A stretch of DNA of 5,027 nucleotides from positions 1-5,027 of the forward strand of contig CALLIQ010000222.1 of the NCBI GenBank assembly GCA_938008925.1. The letters are read 5' to 3'. The translations under genes and the position numbers were made by a program. Source of the stretch: an uncultured Acidimicrobiales bacterium. GTDB taxonomy: Bacteria > Actinomycetota > Acidimicrobiia > Acidimicrobiales > SZUA-35. The stretch's first letter is position 1. Each line of letters opens with the position of its first letter. Positions 1-5,027 of the stretch are shown here, one piece after another. The notes under the pieces were generated by a model. It ran no database searches, had not been told where the DNA came from, and was given only the letters and a program-made list of their open reading frames with translations.

Positions 1-1
1 C

Positions 2-1036
2 GAGCTCGTCGACATTGCCCCGCGCACGATCCTGCGGCGCCAGGTCGAAGCAGCGGCCGCGCAGGGACTGCGCGCCGAGGCGGCATCCGAACTCGAGTTC
101 TTCCTCTTCCGCACGAGCTATCGCGATGTGCATCAGGGATCAGCACCCGAGCCGGCCGGTTGGTACGTGGAGGACTACCACCTGCTGCAGGGCGCAAGGG
201 TCGAGGACTACGTGGGCGCAGCTCGTCGGGCGCTGAAGGCCAGCTCGATCCCCGTCGAGAACTCCAAGGGCGAGGCGGCGATTGGCCAGCACGAACTCAA
301 CATCCGCTACGCGCCGGCTGCAGAGATGGCCGATCGACACGCCGTGATGAAGCACGCGATGAAGGAGCTCGCCGATTCGATGGGGGCCAGCGTCACCTTC
401 ATGGCCAAACCCGACGCGGCACAGCCGGGCAACAGCTGCCACCTCCATCTCAGCCTGTGGGAGGGCGACCGCAACGCGTTCGCAAGCAGCGTCTTCGCCA
501 GCGACACGACGGGACCGGGTGGCGGTCGGACCGACGTGTTCCGGTGGTTTCTCGGCGGATGGATGCGCCACTGCGCCGACTTGATGGTGTTCTACGCACC
601 CACGATCAACTCCTACAAGCGATACCAAGATCAGTCGTGGGCGCCGACCGGGCTGGCGTGGTCGACCGACAATCGCACCGCCGGGTTCCGGGTCGTCGGC
701 TCCGGACCGAGCCTGCGCATCGAATGTCGTCTGCCCGGTGCCGACGCCAATCCATACCTCGCGTTCGCCGCCGCGCTGGCCAGTGGACTCGATGGCATCG
801 CGAACCAGATCGAGCCGCCCGAGGAGTTCAGCGGCGACGTGTACAGCTCTGATGTCGAGCGCGTGCCGGCGACACTGCATCAGGCCACCGAACGGTTCGC
901 GGCGAGCACCGAGGCGAGGCGGCTGCTCGGCGATGCGGTCGTCGAGCACTACGCGCACTTCTTCCGGTCCGAGGTGGCCGCCTACGACGCGGCCGTCACC
1001 GACTGGGAGCACCGGCGCTACTTCGAACGCATCTGA
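2..1036 (+). CDS. Glutamine synthetase family protein, gamma-glutamylpolyamine/monoamine synthetase-like (5' partial)
   Basis: The reading frame is open from the first bases and ends at TGA 1034-1036, leaving 344 residues of the C-terminal catalytic domain; the N-terminal beta-grasp domain is outside the window. Seen in order: metal-binding ELEFF (89-103), an ENSKGEAAIGQHE segment (about 257-295) matching the GxGQxE metal site, GNSCHLHLSLW (428-460) with the nucleotide-site histidines, PTINSYKR (602-625), APT..W..DNR (641-676), RIECRLPGADANPYLA (716-763) and a VTDWEHRRYFERI tail. The family ligates glutamate to an amine using ATP, in the cytoplasm. The APT..W..DNRT stretch, the R-x-E-x-R-x-PGxDxNPYL stretch and the tail resemble GlnA3/PuuA-type gamma-glutamylpolyamine synthetases rather than ammonia-using GlnA. 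The canonical flap glutamate (GYEAP in GlnA) is Trp here (638-640), and the adenylylated-tyrosine motif is not seen. GlnA4-type ethanolamine ligases are an alternative. Family call firm, substrate inferred. Confidence 0.9.
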   Translation, partial: ELVDIAPRTILRRQVEAAAAQGLRAEAASELEFFLFRTSYRDVHQGSAPEPAGWYVEDYHLLQGARVEDYVGAARRALKASSIPVENSKGEAAIGQHELNIRYAPAAEMADRHAVMKHAMKELADSMGASVTFMAKPDAAQPGNSCHLHLSLWEGDRNAFASSVFASDTTGPGGGRTDVFRWFLGGWMRHCADLMVFYAPTINSYKRYQDQSWAPTGLAWSTDNRTAGFRVVGSGPSLRIECRLPGADANPYLAFAAALASGLDGIANQIEPPEEFSGDVYSSDVERVPATLHQATERFAASTEARRLLGDAVVEHYAHFFRSEVAAYDAAVTDWEHRRYFERI

Positions 1037-1057
1037 CCCCTGTGCCAGGCTGCCGGC

Positions 1058-1930
1058 ATGGCGAACACCCACGAAGATGAGCCGGCCCGAGAATCCGAGT
1101 CGGCGCTGGTGGTCAACCAAGACGGTGGCACCACGACGATTCGCATCAATCGCCCCGAGACGCTCGGCGCGCTGACGCCCGACCACTTCGACGAACTCGA
1201 TGCGCTCTTGCGCACCGCCGCCGCCGATCGAACGCAGCGAGCGATCGTGCTGACGGGAACGGGCAAAGGGTTCTGCACCGGCATCGACGTCAAGGGAGTA
1301 GCGGCGAGCGACGCGGCCGCTGGCGATGCGCCGCTCGACCCGATCACGGCGTCGTACGAGAACCTCCACCTCCGGCTGAGCGGCGTGATCCGCACGATCC
1401 ACGCCCTCCCGATTCCCGTGATCGCCGCGGTGAACGGCTACGCGATCGGCGCCGGTTTCGCCATGGCAGCGGCATGCGATCTGCGGGTCGCCGGCGACCG
1501 GGCGTCGTTCGCCGACGGCTTCGTGAAGCGCGGCATCTCGGGCTGCGAGATGGGACTGTCGTACTTCCTTCCCCGCATCATGTCGCCGGCGATGGCCAAC
1601 GAGCTGATGCTCACCGGACGCCGCATCGATGCTGCGGAGGCGCTTCGGATCGGGCTGGTGAGCCGCGTGGTCGATGGCGATGACCTCGTGGTAGACGCCA
1701 TTGCACTCGCCTCAGAGGTCGCCGAGAACGCGCCGATGGCGGTGTCGATGACCAAGGAAGTGATGTGGTCGAACCTGCACGCCGCATCGCTCGACCACGC
1801 CCTCAACCTCGAGTCGCGCACCCAGACGCTGGTCCGCAACACCGCCGATGCCAGCGAGGCCCGCAACGCGTTTCTGGAGAAGCGGCCGCCGGTCTTTGGA
1901 TCGTCGACCGTCGAGCGGCTCCTTCGCTGA
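1058..1930 (+). CDS. Enoyl-CoA hydratase/isomerase (crotonase) family protein, non-canonical active site
   Basis: A 290-residue cytoplasmic protein of normal crotonase length. Residues 1-20 form an acidic, probably disordered lead-in. The fold signatures follow: INRPETLGALT (30-40); GFCTGIDVKG (71-80), the first oxyanion-hole loop of the A-G-x-D type; AAVNGYAIGAGFAMAAACD (123-141), the second oxyanion-hole loop and CoA pocket; GLSYFLPRIM (166-175); LMLTGRRIDAAEALRIGLVSRVV (183-205). Family members act on acyl-CoA thioesters as hydratases, isomerases and others. Aligning by hand to rat mitochondrial hydratase, catalytic Glu144 corresponds to Ala135 and Glu164 to Phe155, so simple hydration is doubtful. 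Glu164 in SGCEMG lies near the acidic residue used by dienoyl-CoA isomerases and is the best candidate acid/base. ATG 1058 follows the ligase stop by 21 bases, suggesting co-transcription; no good Shine-Dalgarno precedes it. The substrate cannot be told from sequence. Confidence 0.9.
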   Translation: MANTHEDEPARESESALVVNQDGGTTTIRINRPETLGALTPDHFDELDALLRTAAADRTQRAIVLTGTGKGFCTGIDVKGVAASDAAAGDAPLDPITASYENLHLRLSGVIRTIHALPIPVIAAVNGYAIGAGFAMAAACDLRVAGDRASFADGFVKRGISGCEMGLSYFLPRIMSPAMANELMLTGRRIDAAEALRIGLVSRVVDGDDLVVDAIALASEVAENAPMAVSMTKEVMWSNLHAASLDHALNLESRTQTLVRNTADASEARNAFLEKRPPVFGSSTVERLLR

Positions 1931-1933
1931 CGA

Positions 1934-1993
1934 TCGGCGGCTGGTTCGCCGACGACGAGCGTGATCTACGCTCGCGATCGCTGGACGCCAGCG
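1934..1993 (+). repeat. Three consecutive inverted repeats between crotonase and amine oxidase genes
   Basis: The 86-base gap 1931-2016 holds three perfect, non-overlapping inverted repeats. The first is TCGGCG (1934-1939) with CGCCGA (1947-1952), 7-base loop. The second is CGAGCGT (1956-1962) with ACGCTCG (1968-1974), 5-base loop. The third is CGCTGG (1979-1984) with CCAGCG (1988-1993), 3-base loop. They end 10 bases before the ribosome site. They could form stem-loops in RNA (mRNA 3' end, leader or attenuator) or serve as protein-binding palindromes. No U-run follows any of them. Stems of 6-7 bp arise by chance fairly easily at this G+C, so function is unproven. Confidence 0.4.
1956..1974 (+). 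promoter_or_regulatory. Possible promoter/operator for the amine oxidase gene
   Basis: The 7-bp palindrome CGAGCGT-gatct-ACGCTCG contains TACGCT (1967-1972), which fits the actinobacterial -10 form TAnnnT. The best -35 candidate, TTCGCC at 1945-1950, is poor (16-base spacer). If real, initiation would fall near 1980 and a regulator bound at the palindrome would cover the -10 element. The argument rests on one hexamer and a symmetric site, so this is a low-confidence inference; the palindrome may only be part of an RNA hairpin. Confidence 0.25.
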
Positions 1994-2003
1994 TCACGAC
2001 AAC

Positions 2004-2008
2004 GGGGG
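2004..2008 (+). promoter_or_regulatory. Shine-Dalgarno site of the amine oxidase gene
   Basis: A run of five G (in AACGGGGGACC) ends 8 bases before ATG 2017. It decides the start: the other ATG nearby, at 2012, is out of frame and too close, and the only in-frame alternative upstream is a CTG at 1981 with no such site. Confidence 0.6.
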
Positions 2009-2016
2009 ACCATGCC

Positions 2017-3927
2017 ATGACCGACTTGATCGCACCCATCACTGCGACTCACCCGCTCGACCGGCTCAGCGAAGCCGAAACGACTCGAGCGGTCGAGCTC
2101 GTGAAAGCCAGCGAACGGTTCGGCGGCCGCATGCGGTTCATGAGCGTCGACCTCGGCGAGCCCGACAAGGCGACCGTGATCGGCTTCGGTGAGGGAGACA
2201 GCATCGATCGATGTGCTGCGGTGGTGCTGTTCGACGGCGCCGACGGGTCGACGCATGAGATCACCGTGTCGATCACGAACGGCGTCGCCACCCGATGGGA
2301 TCGCCGCACCGACGTTCAGCCGGCGCTCGTCGTCGACGAGTTCATCGAGTCCGAAGCCGCGATCAAGGCAGATGCCGGCTTCCACGCTGCGATGGCCAAG
2401 CGCGGCATCACCGACATGGACCTCGTCACCATCGATGCGTGGACCGCTGGCAACTACGGCGACCCGATCGAGAGCGACCACCGCATCATCCGAGCGCTCG
2501 TGTGGGTGCACGACAGGCCCGGCGACAATCACTACGCCCGACCGATCGACGGGCTGATGGTGATCGCCGACCTCACCGACATGACGGTGCTTCGGATCGA
2601 TGACGAGCGGGTGCTGCCCGTTCCCGACGAATCGTCCGAGTGGGCGAGCGGGCACGCATCCGAGACCGTTCGAACCGACATCAAGCCGCTCGAGATCATC
2701 CAGCCGGAGGGCCCGAGCTTCACCGTCGACGGCGATCGGCTGCGGTGGCAGAAGTGGGATCTCCGCGTCGGCTGGACGTCGCGAGAAGGTCTCGTGATCA
2801 ACACCGTCACCTACACCGACGGTGACGACGTGCGCCCCGTCCTCTACCGAGCATCGCTCGCAGAGATGACCGTTCCCTACGGGGATCCGTCGTCGACGCA
2901 GGCCCGCAAGAACGCGTTCGACGTCGGCGAGTACGGGCTCGGCATGCTCGCGAACTCTCTCGCCCTCGGCTGTGACTGCCTCGGCGAGATCCACTACCTC
3001 GACGCCCACTTCACCACCGCCGATGGCACGGTCGTCGCCATCCCACAGGCGATCTGCATTCACGAAGAAGACGTCGGCATCTCGTGGAAACACACCAACG
3101 TGCGCCACGACCAGAGTGAGGTCCGTCGGCTCCGCCGACTCGTCGTGTCGTTCATCGCCACCGTCGGCAACTACGAGTACGGCATCTACTGGCATTTCTA
3201 TCAAGACGGCCGGATCGAGAACGAGATCAAGCTCACCGGCATGCTGAGCACCGCGGCGCTCGATACCGGCGAGGACACGGCGTATGGCACCAAGCTCGGC
3301 GAGCACGTCTATGGACCGAACCATCAGCACTTCTTCTGCACGCGCCTCGACATGGCCGTCGACGGGTTCGCCAACTCCGTCGTCGAGGTCGACACCGTTG
3401 CGGCTCCGCCGGAGGAGAACCCCTACGGCAACGCGTTCCGAGGTCAGGCGACCGTGCTCAGCACCGAAGCCCAGGCCAAACGACGCATCGATCCGAACGT
3501 CGCGCGCTACTGGAAGGTGATCAGCAACGAGCGAACGAACCGGATGGGAACACCCACCGGCTACAAGTTGATGGCCGGTGAGAACTGCCTTCCGTTCGCG
3601 ACCGAAGACTCTTCGATCCGAGCCCGAGCCGGGTACATGTGGAACCACCTCTGGGTGACCCCGTTCGCGCCAGACGAGCGTCACCCGGCCGGCGACTACC
3701 CCAATCAGTCAGCCGGCGGCGAGGGCCTGCCGGCGTGGACGGCGCAAGACCGCAACGTCGAGAACACCGACTTGGTCGTTTGGTACACGATGGGCCACAA
3801 CCATCTGCCGAGCCTCGAGGACTGGCCGGTGATGCCCGTTGCCAGCATCGGGTTCACGCTCAAGCCCACCGGGTTCTTCGATGCGAGCCCGGCGATGGAC
3901 CTGCCGCCGTCGAATCACTGTCACTGA
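2017..3927 (+). CDS. Copper-containing primary-amine oxidase (topaquinone enzyme)
   Basis: A 636-residue protein, the usual length for cytoplasmic actinobacterial copper amine oxidases (Arthrobacter enzyme about 640). It converts RCH2NH2, O2 and water to aldehyde, ammonia and H2O2. Small N2 and N3 domains occupy about residues 10-200 and the catalytic beta-sandwich about 225-636. Tyr386 in VGNYEYG (codon 3172-3174) is the tyrosine self-converted to topaquinone. Asp302 in AFDVGEYG (2920-2922) is the catalytic base, 84 residues before it as in the Arthrobacter enzyme. Copper ligands are His436 and His438 (NHQH) and His596 (GHNHLP). Cys321 (GCDCLGE) and Cys347 (AICIHEE) match the conserved disulfide pair. 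The gate position two before the base is Ala300. There is no signal peptide, so a cytoplasmic location is expected. ATG 2017 was chosen because GGGGG at 2004-2008 lies 8 bases upstream; the frame stays open further upstream but there overlaps the crotonase gene. TynA/MaoA-family; the preferred amine is not predictable. Confidence 0.97.
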   Translation: MTDLIAPITATHPLDRLSEAETTRAVELVKASERFGGRMRFMSVDLGEPDKATVIGFGEGDSIDRCAAVVLFDGADGSTHEITVSITNGVATRWDRRTDVQPALVVDEFIESEAAIKADAGFHAAMAKRGITDMDLVTIDAWTAGNYGDPIESDHRIIRALVWVHDRPGDNHYARPIDGLMVIADLTDMTVLRIDDERVLPVPDESSEWASGHASETVRTDIKPLEIIQPEGPSFTVDGDRLRWQKWDLRVGWTSREGLVINTVTYTDGDDVRPVLYRASLAEMTVPYGDPSSTQARKNAFDVGEYGLGMLANSLALGCDCLGEIHYLDAHFTTADGTVVAIPQAICIHEEDVGISWKHTNVRHDQSEVRRLRRLVVSFIATVGNYEYGIYWHFYQDGRIENEIKLTGMLSTAALDTGEDTAYGTKLGEHVYGPNHQHFFCTRLDMAVDGFANSVVEVDTVAAPPEENPYGNAFRGQATVLSTEAQAKRRIDPNVARYWKVISNERTNRMGTPTGYKLMAGENCLPFATEDSSIRARAGYMWNHLWVTPFAPDERHPAGDYPNQSAGGEGLPAWTAQDRNVENTDLVVWYTMGHNHLPSLEDWPVMPVASIGFTLKPTGFFDASPAMDLPPSNHCH

Positions 3928-3945
3928 GTGAGCCCTGTCATTGAT

Positions 3946-3974
3946 GGAGCGCGCACTGCGTGCGAAACCGCTCC
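3946..3974 (+). terminator. Bulged hairpin after the amine oxidase gene, possible terminator
   Basis: GGAGCG (3946-3951) pairs with CGCTCC (3969-3974), and directly inside it CGCAC (3952-3956) pairs with GTGCG (3960-3964). This gives 11 pairs with a 3-base loop and a 4-base AAAC bulge on the 3' side. It begins 18 bases after the amine oxidase stop. There is no U-run, which is common for terminator-like hairpins in high-GC actinobacteria, so it may end or stabilise the transcript. Confidence 0.4.
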
Positions 3975-4029
3975 CGCGGTCGGGATCACCTCGATTACCG
4001 TCCTCCCAACTCAGCCGGACGCGAAAGAC

Positions 4030-4033
4030 GGAG
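4030..4033 (+). promoter_or_regulatory. Shine-Dalgarno site of the M3 peptidase gene
   Basis: GGAG within GACGGAGTG is separated by 7 bases from the GTG at 4041, supporting a GTG start for the peptidase. No ATG occurs in this frame within the preceding intergenic stretch. Confidence 0.6.
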
Positions 4034-4040
4034 TGACACG

Positions 4041-5027
4041 GTGACCTCGAACGACGACCAGCCGACAGACGACGCGGTGGCCACCTTGATCGGACCGTGG
4101 ACAGGCCCCTACGGCGGCGTGCCACCGTGGGAGTCGATCGACGTCGAGTCGTTCGAGGCTGCGTTCGACGCCGCCATCGACCAAGCCAAGGCCGAGATCG
4201 ACGGCATCGGGGCGAATCCTGCCCCGGCCACCTTCGACAACACGATCGCCGCGTTGGAGCGGGCCGGTCGCACGCTGGACCGGGTCGAGGCCATGTTCGA
4301 TCTTCATGCGAGCAACCTCAACGTCGGTCCCGTCCCCGACATCGAGCTCGCCGTCGGCCCGAAACTCGCTGCGTTCTTCGACTGGATGGTCCAGCACGAG
4401 GCCCTGTTCGCTCGAGTCCAGACGGTGTACGACGACGTCGAGCAACTCGCCCCGAACCCGGCGGCGCGCCGTCTCGTCGAGGACCGCCACCGGACCTTCG
4501 TCCGCCAGGGCGCTGAGCTCAGCGCCGACGCGAAGGAACGGTTGTCGGCGATCAACCAAGAGCTCGCGCCGCTGTTCACCGAGTTCGCCCAGAACATCCT
4601 GAGCGACGAGGCGAACCAGGTGACGTGGATCGACGACGAGGCGACGCTCGGCGGATTGCCAGCGAGCGTGATCGATGCACTGTCCGCTGCGGCTGACGAG
4701 CGAGGTCGACCCGGCGAGTGGGCCGTGTTGAACACGCGGTCGTCGATGGAGCCGGTGCTCACGAATGCCACCGATCGAGCGCTTCGCGAGCAGGTCTGGC
4801 GGACCTATTACGGACGCGGCGATGGCGCTCCCTACGGCGACCCGGCCAACGACAACAAGGCCGTGATCAGCCAGATCCTCGCCCTTCGAGCCGAGCGGGC
4901 GAAGCTGCTCGGCTACGAAACGCACGCCCATTGGCGACTGGAAGACGCGATGGCCAAGACGCCCGAAGCGGCGATGGGGTTGATGGAGGCGGTCTGGCCG
5001 AAGGCCCGTGATCGAGCGATCGAGGAG
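4041..5027 (+). CDS. M3 family oligopeptidase, peptidyl-dipeptidase Dcp-like (3' partial)
   Basis: A GTG-started frame runs off the window end after 329 codons, about half of the roughly 680 residues expected for Dcp. Matches to the mostly helical N-terminal half of M3A peptidases are: GPYGGVPPWESIDVESFEAAFD (22-43), the usual P-F/Y-x-x-P opening; NPAPATFDNTIAALERAGRTLDRV (59-82), a Dcp hallmark; FVRQGAELSADAKERLSAIN (153-172); FAQNILSDE (182-190); LADLP-like LGGLPASVIDAL (203-214); NTRSSMEPVLT (231-241); REQVWRTYYGRG (249-260); NKAVISQILALRAERAKLLGYE (272-293). The family are cytoplasmic zinc metallopeptidases that cleave short peptides, Dcp removing C-terminal dipeptides. The HEXXH zinc motif should lie beyond base 5027, so activity cannot be judged. 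The start is set by GGAG at 4030-4033, 7 bases before GTG; the next in-frame ATG is 85 codons in and would cut conserved sequence. Probably a separate unit from the amine oxidase. Confidence 0.93.
   Translation, partial: MTSNDDQPTDDAVATLIGPWTGPYGGVPPWESIDVESFEAAFDAAIDQAKAEIDGIGANPAPATFDNTIAALERAGRTLDRVEAMFDLHASNLNVGPVPDIELAVGPKLAAFFDWMVQHEALFARVQTVYDDVEQLAPNPAARRLVEDRHRTFVRQGAELSADAKERLSAINQELAPLFTEFAQNILSDEANQVTWIDDEATLGGLPASVIDALSAAADERGRPGEWAVLNTRSSMEPVLTNATDRALREQVWRTYYGRGDGAPYGDPANDNKAVISQILALRAERAKLLGYETHAHWRLEDAMAKTPEAAMGLMEAVWPKARDRAIEE

Larger units (their letters stand above)
3928..4040. other. Intergenic region between amine oxidase and peptidase genes
   Basis: 113 bases without a gene. 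It contains the bulged hairpin at 3946-3974, a weak -10-like TACCGT (3996-4001, TAnnnT form) with no convincing -35 partner, and the peptidase ribosome site at 4030-4033. A transcription break with a new start for the peptidase is the simplest reading, but the promoter is not demonstrated by the sequence. Confidence 0.4.

Noticed and set aside
128..1036. GTG at 128 as the true start of the ligase gene
   Set aside because: The frame is open upstream to the window edge and contains the conserved ELEFF metal-binding motif at 89-103, so the gene begins before the window.
2..1036. Annotation as ordinary ammonia-assimilating glutamine synthetase GlnA
   Set aside because: The flap glutamate is Trp, no adenylylation-tyrosine motif is seen, and the C-terminal signatures resemble the gamma-glutamylamine synthetase branch.
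140..1402. Long minus-strand open frame (420 codons) opposite the ligase and crotonase genes
   Set aside because: It mirrors the third-position G/C bias of the + strand genes. Its translation is Arg/Val/Gly/His-rich with no recognisable family, and it spans two well-supported genes.
1765..2016. An 84-codon N-terminal extension of the amine oxidase frame starting at 1765
   Set aside because: It would overlap the crotonase gene by 166 bases in another frame, its translation is Arg/Pro-rich and unlike the family, and ATG 2017 has a good ribosome site and gives the normal family length.
1966..3684. Minus-strand open frame of 572 codons opposite the amine oxidase gene
   Set aside because: The amine oxidase on the + strand has every catalytic motif. 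The opposite translation is low-complexity (Val/Asp/Gly/Arg-rich) with no domain, a common antisense artefact in high-GC DNA.
4011..4931. Minus-strand open frame of 306 codons opposite the peptidase gene
   Set aside because: The + strand frame from GTG 4041 matches the M3/Dcp family throughout, and the antisense translation matches nothing I recognise.
1..5027. CRISPR arrays, tRNA/rRNA genes, insertion sequences, attachment sites, toxin-antitoxin or defence genes
   Set aside because: No direct-repeat array, cloverleaf, transposase motif or defence-type domain was seen on either strand, and more than 95% of the window is explained by four metabolic or peptidase genes.

Overview
The window is about two-thirds G+C. 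It is densely coded on the + strand, with strong G/C preference at third codon positions. It looks like a chromosomal segment from a high-GC actinobacterium. The codon use, the abundance of GATC/CGATCG and the protein families make me lean towards the Acidimicrobiia (Ilumatobacter-like), but that placement is inference. There are no RNA genes, mobile elements or CRISPR repeats, and nothing suggests recent transfer.

Layout: (1) Bases 2-1036 hold the C-terminal part of a glutamine-synthetase-fold ligase of the gamma-glutamyl-polyamine/monoamine synthetase type (GlnA3/PuuA-like); its start lies upstream of the window. (2) After a 21-base gap, bases 1058-1930 encode a 290-residue crotonase-fold (enoyl-CoA hydratase/isomerase family) protein that lacks both standard hydratase glutamates. 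(3) An 86-base gap filled by three consecutive inverted repeats leads to a copper/topaquinone primary-amine oxidase of 636 residues (2017-3927), with every core catalytic residue in place. (4) A 113-base gap containing an 11-bp bulged hairpin precedes the first half of an M3-family zinc oligopeptidase of the peptidyl-dipeptidase Dcp group (4041 to the window end, GTG start). Its HEXXH zinc site would lie beyond the window.

How they may work together: the ligase and the amine oxidase are two alternative ways of dealing with amines, by gamma-glutamylation or by oxidative deamination to aldehyde plus ammonia and peroxide. Their proximity suggests an amine (polyamine or monoamine) nitrogen-use neighbourhood. 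The crotonase could act on acyl-CoA products further down such a route, but this is only inferred from position. The peptidase appears to be a separate, housekeeping-type transcription unit.

I did not find a clearly new biological system. The points most worth a second look are the substituted active-site residues in the ligase and the crotonase, the small gate residue in the amine oxidase, and the run of inverted repeats before the amine oxidase gene.
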